From assembly GCA_035967975.1 (NCBI GenBank), contig JAWQFQ010000007.1, positions 33,234 through 97,233 of the forward strand: a DNA stretch of 64,000 bases, read 5' to 3'. A program made the translations under genes and the position numbers. Source of the stretch: Scytonema sp035967975 (GTDB taxonomy: Bacteria; Cyanobacteriota; Cyanobacteriia; Cyanobacteriales; Nostocaceae). The notes below the pieces were generated by a model. That model worked only from the letters and a program-made list of their open reading frames with translations, did not search any database and was not told the DNA's origin. Shown one piece after another: positions 18,801-27,618 of this stretch (position 1 is its first letter; every line of letters starts with the position of its first letter).

Positions 18801-20505
18801 TTTCAGAGCACTTATCGATATGTTTCCGAAATACCAACTCAGTCTCATACAATTCTCGACCCATATTCACATATTGTGAACCTTGACCAGGAAACATGAA
18901 AACAACCTGTCGGTCACACGGTTCAGTGAAGTGGGTGAAAACTCGTTGTGAGTCTGGGGTCTCTAGAACGGTGACTGCATCGTCAGTGTTTTGACATACT
19001 AGCATTCGGTGATGGTCAAACTCTTGACGACCAACCTGTAGGGTATATGCGACATCAGCCAGGTTTAAGTCAGGATGCTGCTTGAGGTGAGCGACCAAAT
19101 TTACCGTTGCAGTTTCCAGTGCTGAGTCGGATTTTGCAGAAAGCACCAACAACTGCCAAGGGCGAGAAGGACCAGAGGGTTCAACAGCCGGAGCTTCTTC
19201 GAGTATTACATGGGCATTGGTTCCACCAATACCAAACGAACTGACTCCAGCGCGACGCGGAGTGCCGTTTGCCTTCCACTCTGAAAGAGTAGTATTAACG
19301 TAAAAGGGACTGTTGTCGAAATCAATCTGAGGATTGGGCTCTTTAAAGTGCAGGCTAGGTGGTATTTGTTTGTGCTTAAGGGCTAAGACAGTCTTGATTA
19401 AGCTTGCAACACCAGCTGTAGTATCCAGATGTCCAATGTTCGTCTTCACTGAACCAATAGCGCAAAAACTTTTTTTCTGAGTACTGATATAAAATGCTTG
19501 TGTTAGTGCAGCGATTTCAATAGGATCTCCCAGAGATGTTGCAGTTCCATGGGCCTCAATATAAGTGATTGTCTCCGGGTCAACTTCCGCAATGGTTTGA
19601 GCCGCTCTAATCACATGAGCTTGGGTATCTATACGGGGTGCAGTGTAGCTTACTTTAAACGCACCATCATTATTGATAGCTGAACCTTTGATAACAGCAT
19701 GAATACGATCTCCATCGGCAATTGCCTCTTCCAATCGCTTCACAACTACAATGCCCACACCGTTACCAGAAACAGTTCCTTGGGCTTCAGCATCAAAAGC
19801 ACGACAGTGTCCATCGGGGGATAAAATACTCCCTTGTTGGTAAAGATATCCTGCTTTTTGTGATGCATTAATTGCAACACCACCAGCTAAGGCAATATCA
19901 CATTCACCACTTAGTAAACTTCGACAGGCTAAATGGACGGCAACTAACGAAGTTGAGCAAGCCGTTTGAATGTCAATAGAAGGTCCTTCAAGGTCCAATT
20001 TATAAGATACCCTTGTGGTTAGGAAATCTTTATCACTTGCAAGAAAAAGTTGATAATTATCAATAGAATTTCTAATGTTTTGATTTGAATACAGATTGAA
20101 CATGTAACTGTTCATACCCGCGCCAGCATAAACCCCAATTAAACCTTTGTACTTTTTAGAATTGTAGCCTGCATTTTCCAGGGCTTCCCAAGCGCATTCC
20201 AAGAAAAGACGTTGTTGGGGATCGATGATTTCTGCTTCTCTGGGATTAAAGCCGAAGAATGAAGCATCAAATAATTCTACGTCTTCCAATACAGCCCCAG
20301 CTTTGACATAATTAGGGTCATTCAATAAGGAAGGGTCTATTCCTTTTGATATCAGTTCTTCATCTGTGAAAGAAGTTATTGATTCTATCCCATCTCGTAA
20401 ATTTTGCCAAAATTCTTCAATATTTTTGGCACCAGGAAAACGACCAGCCATGCCAATAATAGCCACTTCCAAACCATTCCGACTGAATCCTACTTGAGTA
20501 CTCAT
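15826..20505 (-). CDS. Type I modular PKS, KS-AT-KR(decayed)-ACP
   Basis: 1559 residues, starting 2 nt after the stop of the upstream NRPS. KS has ACSTS (Cys about 185), HGTAT in place of HGTGT, and GHLD. AT has GHSIGE (about 630) and HAFH, malonyl-type. The KR region is present but degenerate: the nucleotide-binding motif is IGDLLEGFG, HAAG is replaced by YVPEI, and the Asn after the active-site Tyr is Tyr (YAATYQF). Loss of ketoreduction is expected, leaving a beta-ketone. ACP has ELGGHS near 1486. A C-terminal acidic/helical tail follows. By colinearity it extends the glycyl unit, giving a 4-amino-3-oxo-butanoyl-type intermediate. Confidence 0.94.
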   Translation of the reverse strand: MSTQVGFSRNGLEVAIIGMAGRFPGAKNIEEFWQNLRDGIESITSFTDEELISKGIDPSLLNDPNYVKAGAVLEDVELFDASFFGFNPREAEIIDPQQRLFLECAWEALENAGYNSKKYKGLIGVYAGAGMNSYMFNLYSNQNIRNSIDNYQLFLASDKDFLTTRVSYKLDLEGPSIDIQTACSTSLVAVHLACRSLLSGECDIALAGGVAINASQKAGYLYQQGSILSPDGHCRAFDAEAQGTVSGNGVGIVVVKRLEEAIADGDRIHAVIKGSAINNDGAFKVSYTAPRIDTQAHVIRAAQTIAEVDPETITYIEAHGTATSLGDPIEIAALTQAFYISTQKKSFCAIGSVKTNIGHLDTTAGVASLIKTVLALKHKQIPPSLHFKEPNPQIDFDNSPFYVNTTLSEWKANGTPRRAGVSSFGIGGTNAHVILEEAPAVEPSGPSRPWQLLVLSAKSDSALETATVNLVAHLKQHPDLNLADVAYTLQVGRQEFDHHRMLVCQNTDDAVTVLETPDSQRVFTHFTEPCDRQVVFMFPGQGSQYVNMGRELYETELVFRKHIDKCSEILKSHLGVDLRTILYPDQEQAQAAAQQLQQTHITQAALFAIEYALAQLWIAWGISPVAMIGHSIGEYVAATSAGVFFLEDALALVAARGRLMQQLPSGTMLSVPLSEKEIQPWLNEDLSLAGINAPSLCVVSGDDEAIAQLQSRLTQLGVECRRLYTSHAFHSQMMDSILEPFTKLVEKINLNPPQIPFISNLTGTWITTEEAINPSYWANHLRQTVRFATGIAELIKEPEQILLEVGPGRTLCTFAKQQANESMVLSSMRHPKDQQSDVAFLLNTLGRLWLAGVQVDWYGFYAQEQRHRIPLPTYPFERQRYWIEAQSEPAPVATPQELLCRKPNIADWFYILSWERDVPLEDVDYQRQLTQKHCWLIFMDTCGLGSQIARRLEQEGQDFITVTVGKQFSKFSDRAYAINPQTRDDYDALLQTLGEKDLTPNIIAHLWGITPNAQLHNNLSSQHTQLEISNFEDYQSLGFYSLLFLTQALGEKNNSNPVEITVFTNNMQDVVGENTYPEKATVLGPCMVIPQEYPNITCRSIDVVIPELETKIGDKLVKQLIAEIKTLPNHPLVAYRGGYRWIQTFKAVSLDEAIKERTRLRKEGVYLIIGDLLEGFGFIFAEYLAQTVQAKIVLFEKANFPEENEWNQWLETHDEQDSISDRIKKLQTLKESGVEFLLIRTDMTNEDKMLAAINQVYKHFGAIHGVFYVPEINALKSAVSIQEITQANCDLQFQSKVYSLLVLDKVLQGKDIDFCLVQSSMATILGGLGLVAYAATYQFIDAFVRKQNQTNSIPWFSINRQAFHSNLEQKAIEVTSTELAMTPQEVWQSFELVLSMRAGGQVIVSSGDLQTRVDQAIRFKALKELNSSKESQQADSLQSHSRPNLPSIYVAPRNKIEQTIANTWQEILGIEQVGIYDNFFELGGHSLLAVQVTSRLREIFQVELPLQSILFDAPTVAGLATLITEKQPKQEDIEEITALLKKVKSLSSEEIKQELFKDP

Positions 20506-20507
20506 TT

Positions 20508-23500
20508 TTATTTAACTCTCTTACTGATTGTCAAAAATTGCTTGATCCGATCTTTACCATCTTTTAACTGTTGATTTCTAGCATTAGTTTGATGAGAAGA
20601 TGATAGTTCATTTTTGTTTGCTTGGTTGAGGAACATTGCTAAGGAGCTAATAGTCGGATATCTAAAGAGTTCAAGCATTGAGAAATTTACTGGGAATATT
20701 TGGCGCAGTTGACTATGAACCATCACCATCAATAATGAATGCCCACCAAGGTCAAAGAAGTTATCGTGAATACCAACCTTTTCTACCTTAAGTGCCTTTT
20801 GCCAAACAGTAGCGATGGATTTTTCTAAATCAGTTTGTGGTTTGACGTAAGTCGTTTCCAACTCTGGGCGAAGACAATCTGGCACTGGCAATGATTGACG
20901 ATTCACTTTGCCATTAGGTGTTAATGGCAGAGCCTGAATAGGTACAAAAGCAGTAGGCACCATATAATCAGGTAAATTCTCTTTTAAGAAACTCCGTAAT
21001 TCACTAAGTGTAGGAGTTGACTCTTGTTGTGATACCACATAAGCCACTAGCCGTTTGTCTCCAGGTATATCTTCTCTCACGAGAACTACAGCCTCTCGAA
21101 CGGTGGGATGTTGAGTGAGCCGTGCTTCAATTTCTCCAAGTTCGATGCGGAAACCACGAACTTTGACTTGGTGGTCGATGCGACCTATGTATTCTATCTC
21201 TCCATTAGGCATATAGCGTGCCAAATCTCCTGTTTTGTACAGGCGAGACGCTAATTTGTTACTAAAGGGGTTGGGAATAAATTTTTCCGCTGTCAGTTCG
21301 GGGCGGTTTAAATATCCACGTGCTAGTCCATCTCCACCAATGTGCAGTTCTCCAGCTACACCAATAGGAACCAACTGACTATGTTGGTCTAGGATATAGA
21401 ACTGTGTGTTAGCAATTGGGTGACTAATTGGTATAACGCTGCTGTCAGTTTTTACTTGGCAGGCTGCTGACCAAATAGTGGTTTCGGTAGGACCGTACAT
21501 ATTCCACACTGAGTCACACCGATTCAGTAACTCATTGGCTAGGTGTTTTGGTAAAGCTTCTCCGCCACAGAGGATTTTCAATTGATGTTTCCCCAACCAG
21601 CCTGCTGCTAGAAGTAGCTGCCATGTGGCTGGTGTGGCTTGCATGACTGTAGCATTTGAGTCAGTTAGTGCTGCTGACAAGCGCGTTCCGTCCGCAGCAA
21701 CTTCGCGGGTGACGACTACCAAGCGAGCACCTACCATAATTGGAAGGAAAAGTTCTAACCCTGCAATATCAAAGGATACAGTGGTGACAGCTAACAAGGT
21801 ATCTTGCTCAGTTAGCCCTGGTGTTTGGCGCATAGCTTGCAAGAAGTTGCTCAAAGCCTTGTGAGAAATTTGCACACCCTTAGGTTTGCCAGTCGAACCA
21901 GAGGTATAGATAACATAAGCAAGGTTGTGAGTAGTTACCTGAAAGACTGAATTTTCCTTGTTGTGTTGAGCAATATCCTGCCAAGCGCTATCTATACAAA
22001 CGACTTTGGCTTTGTTTTGGGGCATTGCTTTCATAAGCTGCGCTTGAGTCAGTAGCACAGACACTTGGGCATCTTCTAGTATAAAACTCAACCGATCTTC
22101 AGGATAGGCGGGGTCTAGCGGTATATAAGCACCACCTGCCTTGAGAATGCCTAACAGACCTACCACCATTTCTAGCGATCGCTCGACGCAAATTCCTACC
22201 AGTACCTCTGGTCCTACGCCTAGCCTTCGCAGGTAATGTGCTAGTTGATTTGCTCTTGCGTTTAATTCACCGTAGGTTAATTGTTCATCTTCAAACACGA
22301 CTGCTACAGTGTCCGGCGTATTCTCCACTTGAGTTTCAAACAACTGATGAATACATATATCTACAGGGTAATTGGTAGAAGTGCCATTCCACTCAACGAC
22401 TTGCTGATGCAACTCAGCTGCACTCAATAGTGGTAAGTTTAATAATCTTGCATGTGGGTTGGCAACAATACCCTCTAATAAATTACGGAAATGCTGTAGT
22501 ATTCGAGCAATTGTTTCGGCATTAAACAGGTCTGTGTTGTATTCCAGCAACCCTTTCAATTCTGGCTCGGCATCTATTATATGTAAGGTCAAATCAAATC
22601 TAGCAGTTTGACTGTGCATCTGAAACCAACTTAGGGTCAAACCAGGTAGTATCAGATCCTTTTGAGAGTTTTCTTGCAAGGAAAACATTACCTGGAACAA
22701 GGGCATATGGCTGAGATTTCTCTCTGGTTGAAGTTTTTCCACCAATTGCTCGAAAGGTATATCTGCATGGGCGTATGCACTCACGCACATTTCACGCACT
22801 CTACTTAGCAACTTTAAGAAACTTGGGTTACCAGAAAGGTCAGTACGTAGCACAAGGGTATTGACAAAAAACCCAATTAGATTCTGAATCTCAACTTGGT
22901 TGCGGTTAGCAATAGGGGAGCCAATGCAGATATCTTCTAGCCCTGTGTAGCGATACAGCAGAGTTTGAAACGCTGCTAGTAGAGTCATAAACAGAGTTAC
23001 CCCTTCCCGATTGCTTAGGGATCTGAGCATATCGGTTAGGTTTGGTGATAGTTTAAAAGAAGCAACTGCACCTCGAAAGCTTTGGACTGGGGGTCGTGGT
23101 CGATCTGTGGGCAAAACCAAAGTTGAAGAGCCTGCCAATTGCTGCTTCCAATAAGAAAGCTGCATCTTTTGTAGCTCCCCTTGCATCGACTGACGCTGCC
23201 AGACAGCAAAATCTGCATACTGAATAGGGAGTTCAGGGAGTGGTGATATCTTCTTTACCGAGGAGGTTTCGTAAAGCGCTGCTAATTCCCGGATTAGCAC
23301 TCCTATCGACCAGCCATCAATAGCAATGTGGTGGATCGCGAACAGCAGCAAGTATTCCTGTTCATCTGTTTGTAACAGCGTTACCCGCAACAACGGACCA
23401 GATGCTAAGTCAAAAGGTTTTCGAGCTATCTCTGTTGTTAGCTGCTCGATTTCAGCTTGTTGCACAGCTTCTGGCATCAAGCACAAGTTCACCACTGGCA

Positions 23501-23873
23501 GCTCTATAGTTACAGTAGGGTGAATAACTTGAGCGGGTTGTCCCTCCACTATCTCAAAAGTAGTGCGTAACGCTTCATGGCGTCGTACAATCTCGTTAAG
23601 ACTCTGCTCTAAAGCATCCACGTTAAGCGCACCTGTCAGTTGTAAACACGCTAGTTCACTATAATAAGGACTACTGGGATCTAATTGATGCAGAAACCAT
23701 AGCCGTTGTTGGGCAAAGGACAGGGGCGCAGGGCTTGCTTGCGAACGTTTTGGAATTACCTCTAATTGAGAGCGAGAGCCAATCTCACCTCGCAGTCGCT
23801 TTTCGAGAAGCTCCCGCTTACTGGATGAAAGCTTTGACCGTCGTTTCAAAATTTCATCTTTTTTATTGTCCAT
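20508..23873 (-). CDS. NRPS module C-A-PCP, predicted glycine activation
   Basis: 1121 residues from the ATG at 23873, which has AGGGGG a few bases upstream; a TTG at 23888 adds only five residues. The C domain has LSFAQQRLWFLHQL and HHIAIDGWS (about 184). The A domain has YTSGSTGKPKG, SFDIAGLELF, MYGPTETTIW and GYLNRPE. I read its code as D-I-L-Q-L-G-M-I-W-K, close to the glycine code DILQLGLIWK used in cyanobacterial NRPSs. PCP has DLGGHS near 1045. The C-terminal tail is basic. Between it and the FkbH gene upstream there are about 40 nt, and the next PKS starts 2 nt after its stop, so it is within one operon. No epimerase or thioesterase is present. Confidence 0.93.
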   Translation of the reverse strand: MDNKKDEILKRRSKLSSSKRELLEKRLRGEIGSRSQLEVIPKRSQASPAPLSFAQQRLWFLHQLDPSSPYYSELACLQLTGALNVDALEQSLNEIVRRHEALRTTFEIVEGQPAQVIHPTVTIELPVVNLCLMPEAVQQAEIEQLTTEIARKPFDLASGPLLRVTLLQTDEQEYLLLFAIHHIAIDGWSIGVLIRELAALYETSSVKKISPLPELPIQYADFAVWQRQSMQGELQKMQLSYWKQQLAGSSTLVLPTDRPRPPVQSFRGAVASFKLSPNLTDMLRSLSNREGVTLFMTLLAAFQTLLYRYTGLEDICIGSPIANRNQVEIQNLIGFFVNTLVLRTDLSGNPSFLKLLSRVREMCVSAYAHADIPFEQLVEKLQPERNLSHMPLFQVMFSLQENSQKDLILPGLTLSWFQMHSQTARFDLTLHIIDAEPELKGLLEYNTDLFNAETIARILQHFRNLLEGIVANPHARLLNLPLLSAAELHQQVVEWNGTSTNYPVDICIHQLFETQVENTPDTVAVVFEDEQLTYGELNARANQLAHYLRRLGVGPEVLVGICVERSLEMVVGLLGILKAGGAYIPLDPAYPEDRLSFILEDAQVSVLLTQAQLMKAMPQNKAKVVCIDSAWQDIAQHNKENSVFQVTTHNLAYVIYTSGSTGKPKGVQISHKALSNFLQAMRQTPGLTEQDTLLAVTTVSFDIAGLELFLPIMVGARLVVVTREVAADGTRLSAALTDSNATVMQATPATWQLLLAAGWLGKHQLKILCGGEALPKHLANELLNRCDSVWNMYGPTETTIWSAACQVKTDSSVIPISHPIANTQFYILDQHSQLVPIGVAGELHIGGDGLARGYLNRPELTAEKFIPNPFSNKLASRLYKTGDLARYMPNGEIEYIGRIDHQVKVRGFRIELGEIEARLTQHPTVREAVVLVREDIPGDKRLVAYVVSQQESTPTLSELRSFLKENLPDYMVPTAFVPIQALPLTPNGKVNRQSLPVPDCLRPELETTYVKPQTDLEKSIATVWQKALKVEKVGIHDNFFDLGGHSLLMVMVHSQLRQIFPVNFSMLELFRYPTISSLAMFLNQANKNELSSSHQTNARNQQLKDGKDRIKQFLTISKRVK

Positions 23874-23911
23874 AATCCCCCTTATCAAACTATGAGAACT
23901 AGCAATGCTTT

Positions 23912-24982
23912 CTAATCCATGATTTTGACCTTCACATACTCAGGAACAGGCTGTATTCGCGTTAGCTCATTTTCTAAAATTACCAAGTCTCCTATCTTCT
24001 CAATTTCCTGAAAACCCGCGAATTTATAAGATACATACATCATTCGATTGCGATTGTTAGAAACAAATTCAGAACGCAAACGAACGTTATTGTTTTTAGA
24101 TAATGTCATAATATAATTTAGTAAAATTGTGCCGACACCTCTGGACATAACGCGACAAGACATCAGCAAAAGTTTGATAGTCCACACAGACTCTTGACAT
24201 TCTACAAGAGCTAGACCAATTTTGCCATAACTGCCGTACTTATCGTCTAAACTTGTAATTAGAAGTTTATACTTACCTGACTGACGAAAATGATTCAGTT
24301 CATCATAGGAGTATGTATAACCGGTTGTATTTAATTGATTGGTTCTGATTGTTAATTCTTCGGCTCGCTGTAAATCTTCTTCTTTGGCAGAAGAGATAGT
24401 AAAATTCATATTGAGTGTCGCTAAAAATTCTGATTGAGTTCCAACAAATTCTTTTTCTGAATTGTTTCGTTCTATATCACTAATATACATTAGTCTTCTG
24501 AGTTTTGAATCCTTTGTAATAAAACGAGGATTCATTTCTGGCATATCCAGCAGATGCGTCAGTTCAGTAGTATTAATACAAAGTACTTCAGGGAGTGAAA
24601 AATTAACTTCTTCTAGTTCAAATAACTGGTCATCTATAAAGGCAAAGGTGTCGATACCAAGATTGAGGGACTTAGCAATTTCTTGAATAGAACTAGATTT
24701 GGAGTTCCAATTGATTTGGGGATAGAGAAAATATTCGTGCAAACCAAACTCTTGGAGTTGCGCGAGCGCTCTAGCATAATCATTTTTACTAGCAATAGAC
24801 TGCAAAATACCTCGACTGTCTAAGGTTTTGATAATATCAACTACCTGGTTTTGCAGATAAACATGGTCATTTTCTAATAATACACCATCCCAAAGGGTGT
24901 TATCCAAATCCCAAACTACACATTTGATAGCTTTTTTATCCGCTTGTTTATTATTTGATAGCTCAGTTTTTGTACTAATCAT
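23912..24982 (-). CDS. FkbH-like HAD-superfamily glyceryl-ACP synthase
   Basis: 356 residues. The HAD phosphatase signature VWDLDNTLWDG (about residue 24) is followed by SIASKND and AFIDDQLFE, then a GNAT-like C-terminal half with the Cys-containing motif LLLMSCRVMSRGVG. This is the FkbH family, which takes 1,3-bisphosphoglycerate, removes phosphate and loads the glyceryl group onto a dedicated ACP. The ACP, the acyl dehydrogenase and the 3-hydroxyacyl dehydrogenase needed for the later oxidations are the three preceding genes, and the gap to the acyl dehydrogenase is only 4 nt. The set resembles FkbHIJK of FK520 and the hydroxymalonyl-ACP genes of zwittermicin. Confidence 0.92.
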   Translation of the reverse strand: MISTKTELSNNKQADKKAIKCVVWDLDNTLWDGVLLENDHVYLQNQVVDIIKTLDSRGILQSIASKNDYARALAQLQEFGLHEYFLYPQINWNSKSSSIQEIAKSLNLGIDTFAFIDDQLFELEEVNFSLPEVLCINTTELTHLLDMPEMNPRFITKDSKLRRLMYISDIERNNSEKEFVGTQSEFLATLNMNFTISSAKEEDLQRAEELTIRTNQLNTTGYTYSYDELNHFRQSGKYKLLITSLDDKYGSYGKIGLALVECQESVWTIKLLLMSCRVMSRGVGTILLNYIMTLSKNNNVRLRSEFVSNNRNRMMYVSYKFAGFQEIEKIGDLVILENELTRIQPVPEYVKVKIMD

Positions 24983-24986
24983 GTTC

Positions 24987-26171
24987 TCACGTCCTTGCCA
25001 GTAAGTTTTGAGAAATCACGGTGGAAATGGGTGCCGAAATATACTCTTGATAACCGTAATCTGCAATTGTTATTTGTTGTATTTGCGTGCTTCCTTCGAT
25101 GATTTCCATAATTTTGGCATCTCGCAAATACCTAGCAACAGAATATTCACTAGTGCAACCATTGGCACCGTGGATTTGTACAGCATCATTTGCGACTTTG
25201 GTTGCTGTTGTGGATGCAAAATATTTGGCAATTGAAGTCTCTACGATTGAGTTTGGATCGCCAATTTCTTTGAGATAACCAGCTTGATAGCACAATAATC
25301 GTGCTGCTTTCACATTGGCTATCATCTCAGTTATCATCTGCCGAATCAATTGATGTTCTTTGAGATAAACACCAAACTGCTTTCGCTGACTCGTGTACTG
25401 AATACAGGCTTCTAGACAGGCTTGAGCAATACCTACTGAACCCCATGCTACACTATACCTTCCGTAATCTAGTGCAGAGGAAGCTACATAGGAAAAACCA
25501 AAACCTAACTTACCCACCAAATTTTCCTGTGGAATCCGACAATCATGAAAGTGCAGCTCTGCTAGCATCGAAGCCTTAACACCCAACATTCCAGAAATGG
25601 GTTGTATCGAAAGACCTGGACTGTTCTTTTCAACTAAAAAGGCACTAGCTTTACCTGAACATTGTGCAAATACCAAAAAAACATCAGCAATTTGTCCGTA
25701 GGTAATCCATTTCTTTCGACCATCTAAAATATAACAGTCACCAGAAAGTAACGCTGTGGTTTCTACACTTTTGGCATCGCTACCCACGTTAGGTTCGCTT
25801 AAAGCGAAAGCAGCTATGACCTCACCAGATGCTAACTTTGGAAGCCAATACTCTTTTTGAGACGTATTACCCCATTTAGAAAGAGCATGAGCCACCATGC
25901 TATGAACCGTTAGCAAACTCCGCAATGAAGAACATCCCCGCCCAATTTCTTCGTTAAGAAGACCATAGGTGATGAGGTTCATGGATTTACCACCAAATTC
26001 TTCGGGTAAAACGGCACCTAAATATCCGATCTTCGTTAACTTTTCAATGAGCTTTGTCGGAGTACGCTCTTCTTGGTCGTAGCGATTCGCGTGAGGAATA
26101 ATCTCTTCATCCACGAAAGCTCGAAACTCAGCTTTAGCCTCTTTTTCTTGAGTAGTCAACTCAATTTTCAT
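24987..26171 (-). CDS. Acyl-CoA dehydrogenase family, FkbI-like acyl-ACP dehydrogenase
   Basis: 394 residues, full acyl-CoA dehydrogenase length. FAD/substrate motifs include AFALSEPNVGSDAKS near residue 125, WITYGQIADVFLVFAQ, and RKQFGVYLKEHQLIRQM in the C-terminal helical domain, ending with a QIHGANGCTSEY-type segment. In the FkbI/ZmaE branch these flavoenzymes work on an ACP-bound C3 unit and complete oxidation of the glyceryl-derived group to hydroxymalonyl-ACP. That role is inferred from the neighbours (FkbH, ACP, 3-hydroxyacyl dehydrogenase). Sequence alone would also allow a general acyl-CoA dehydrogenase. Confidence 0.9.
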   Translation of the reverse strand: MKIELTTQEKEAKAEFRAFVDEEIIPHANRYDQEERTPTKLIEKLTKIGYLGAVLPEEFGGKSMNLITYGLLNEEIGRGCSSLRSLLTVHSMVAHALSKWGNTSQKEYWLPKLASGEVIAAFALSEPNVGSDAKSVETTALLSGDCYILDGRKKWITYGQIADVFLVFAQCSGKASAFLVEKNSPGLSIQPISGMLGVKASMLAELHFHDCRIPQENLVGKLGFGFSYVASSALDYGRYSVAWGSVGIAQACLEACIQYTSQRKQFGVYLKEHQLIRQMITEMIANVKAARLLCYQAGYLKEIGDPNSIVETSIAKYFASTTATKVANDAVQIHGANGCTSEYSVARYLRDAKIMEIIEGSTQIQQITIADYGYQEYISAPISTVISQNLLART

Positions 26172-26215
26172 TTTATTACTTCTACGTTAAAATGGTTACA
26201 AATTTTATATTTATC

Positions 26216-26467
26216 TCATTTCGGTGCAACTAAAGCTGTCTTGCGTTCAATTAAATGAGTCATTGCATTTATCGTCCTAAAATTATCAAATTCAAGATCT
26301 TCATTGTCAATAGTAATTTTAAATTCTTGTTCAATAAACAAGACGAGTTGCATGGCAAACATGGAATTGACAAAACCAAGTGCAAAAATATCTTCATCTA
26401 GCTGCAAGTCATGATTCCGGAAAAACCGGGAAAGGAATTCTTTGATTTTTGCTTGTATTTCTTTCAT
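26216..26467 (-). CDS. Stand-alone acyl carrier protein, FkbJ-like
   Basis: 83 residues. The phosphopantetheine site reads LGFVNSMFAMQLV rather than the usual DSL. An Asn before the Ser (NSL/NSM, followed by FAMQLV) is characteristic of the discrete ACPs that carry glyceryl, hydroxymalonyl or methoxymalonyl groups. It lies between the acyl dehydrogenase (44 nt downstream) and the 3-hydroxyacyl dehydrogenase (about 158 nt upstream). It would deliver the unusual extender unit to an AT of one of the PKSs. Confidence 0.9.
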   Translation of the reverse strand: MKEIQAKIKEFLSRFFRNHDLQLDEDIFALGFVNSMFAMQLVLFIEQEFKITIDNEDLEFDNFRTINAMTHLIERKTALVAPK

Positions 26468-26625
26468 GTTTTTAATTCACCTTCACCCAAAATATAACTG
26501 AGGTTATTTGACTGACTTCCTTCTCTAAAATGGCCTATCTCGTCTTTTATCTCCTCTGTGTTCTCAACACCCTCTGCGGTTACTTCATAGATAATCTTGG
26601 AATGAAAAAAGAGCCATTTCTCATT

Positions 26626-27489
26626 TCAAATATCTCCATTATATTTATAAAAACCTTGACCCTTCTTCCGTCCATACAACCCTGCATCTACCATTTTTTT
26701 CAGCAACGGACAAGGTCTGTATTTGCTGTCATTGAAACTTTCATACAACACTTCAATGGAAAACAAAATAGTATCCAATCCAATTAAATCAGCCGTTTCT
26801 AGGGGTCCCATCTTGTGTCCAAAGCAGGATTTGAAAATTCTATCCACTTCTTCTACTGAAGCAACTTGGTCTTGTAGCAAGAAAATGGCTTCGTTAATCG
26901 TCAACATTAGCACGCGGTTAGAAACAAAACCCGGCGAGTCATTGACAAGGATGCTTTCCTTTCCCATCTGCGCCAACAATTCTTTGGCTGTCGAGATTGT
27001 TTCATCGGAGGTGTGATACCCACGAATCATTTCAACCATTGGCTTCATTGGTACTGGATTCATAAAATGCATACCAATAACTTTGTCAGCACGCTTGGTT
27101 AATGAAGCTATGCGAGTAATGGAAATTGCTGATGTATTAGCAGCAAAAACACAATCTGTTGGACAGATTGGATCAATGAGGGAGTAAACTTCCTTCTTAA
27201 TATCCCACTTTTCTGTTACATTTTCAACTACAAATTCTGCTTCTTTGAGAAATTGATAGTTAGTCGAAAACTTGATTCTGTTCAAGATATCATCAGGACT
27301 ATTACTAGTTTCCCGTTTCTGAAAAAAACCTTGGAACCGGATATTACTTCTAATTTCTTGTTTAGCTTTCTCCAGAATAGTTTCTGAAATATCTACCAGA
27401 ATCACTTGATGACCAGTTTGAGCGAGGTTTTGTGCAACCCCAACACCCATAACCCCAGCTCCGACTACACCGACTACTTGAAGATTCAT
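26626..27489 (-). CDS. 3-hydroxyacyl-CoA dehydrogenase family, FkbK-like
   Basis: 287 residues from the ATG at 27489; the open frame extends 20 codons further upstream, but the Rossmann strand VVGVVGAGVMGVGVAQ begins right after this Met as in the family. Other motifs: ENVTEKWDIKKEVY, ANTSAISITRIA, IGMHFMNPVPMKPMVE, NDSPGFVSNRVLM. In methoxymalonyl and hydroxymalonyl pathways this enzyme oxidises the primary alcohol of glyceryl-ACP. It is the first gene after the PKS that carries the methyltransferase domain. About 130 nt of repeat-containing sequence separates the two. Confidence 0.9.
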   Translation of the reverse strand: MNLQVVGVVGAGVMGVGVAQNLAQTGHQVILVDISETILEKAKQEIRSNIRFQGFFQKRETSNSPDDILNRIKFSTNYQFLKEAEFVVENVTEKWDIKKEVYSLIDPICPTDCVFAANTSAISITRIASLTKRADKVIGMHFMNPVPMKPMVEMIRGYHTSDETISTAKELLAQMGKESILVNDSPGFVSNRVLMLTINEAIFLLQDQVASVEEVDRIFKSCFGHKMGPLETADLIGLDTILFSIEVLYESFNDSKYRPCPLLKKMVDAGLYGRKKGQGFYKYNGDI

Positions 27490-27548
27490 GATGAAAACTG
27501 ACCAAACTCTGTTATCTAACTTTTCAATTTCATATGAAATTGCATTCA

Positions 27549-27612
27549 CCAGCTATCAGCTATCAGTTATCAGCTTTTTTCTGAGCACTGACTGCTGATG
27601 GCTGACCGCAAC
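27549..27612. repeat. Short tandem repeat (TATCAGC heptamer type) and flank
   Basis: Tandem copies of a 7-base unit (agctatcagctatcagttatcagc) followed by gactgctgatggctgac. This is the heptameric STRR style common in Nostocales intergenic DNA. It sits between the PKS stop and the 3-hydroxyacyl dehydrogenase, inside the operon. Confidence 0.7.
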
Positions 27613-27618
27613 TTGCTA

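Noticed and set aside
27549..27612. A CRISPR array (repeats with spacers)
   Set aside because: The repeats are short direct heptamers without unique spacers. No cas genes or CRISPR-like arrays are seen in the window.
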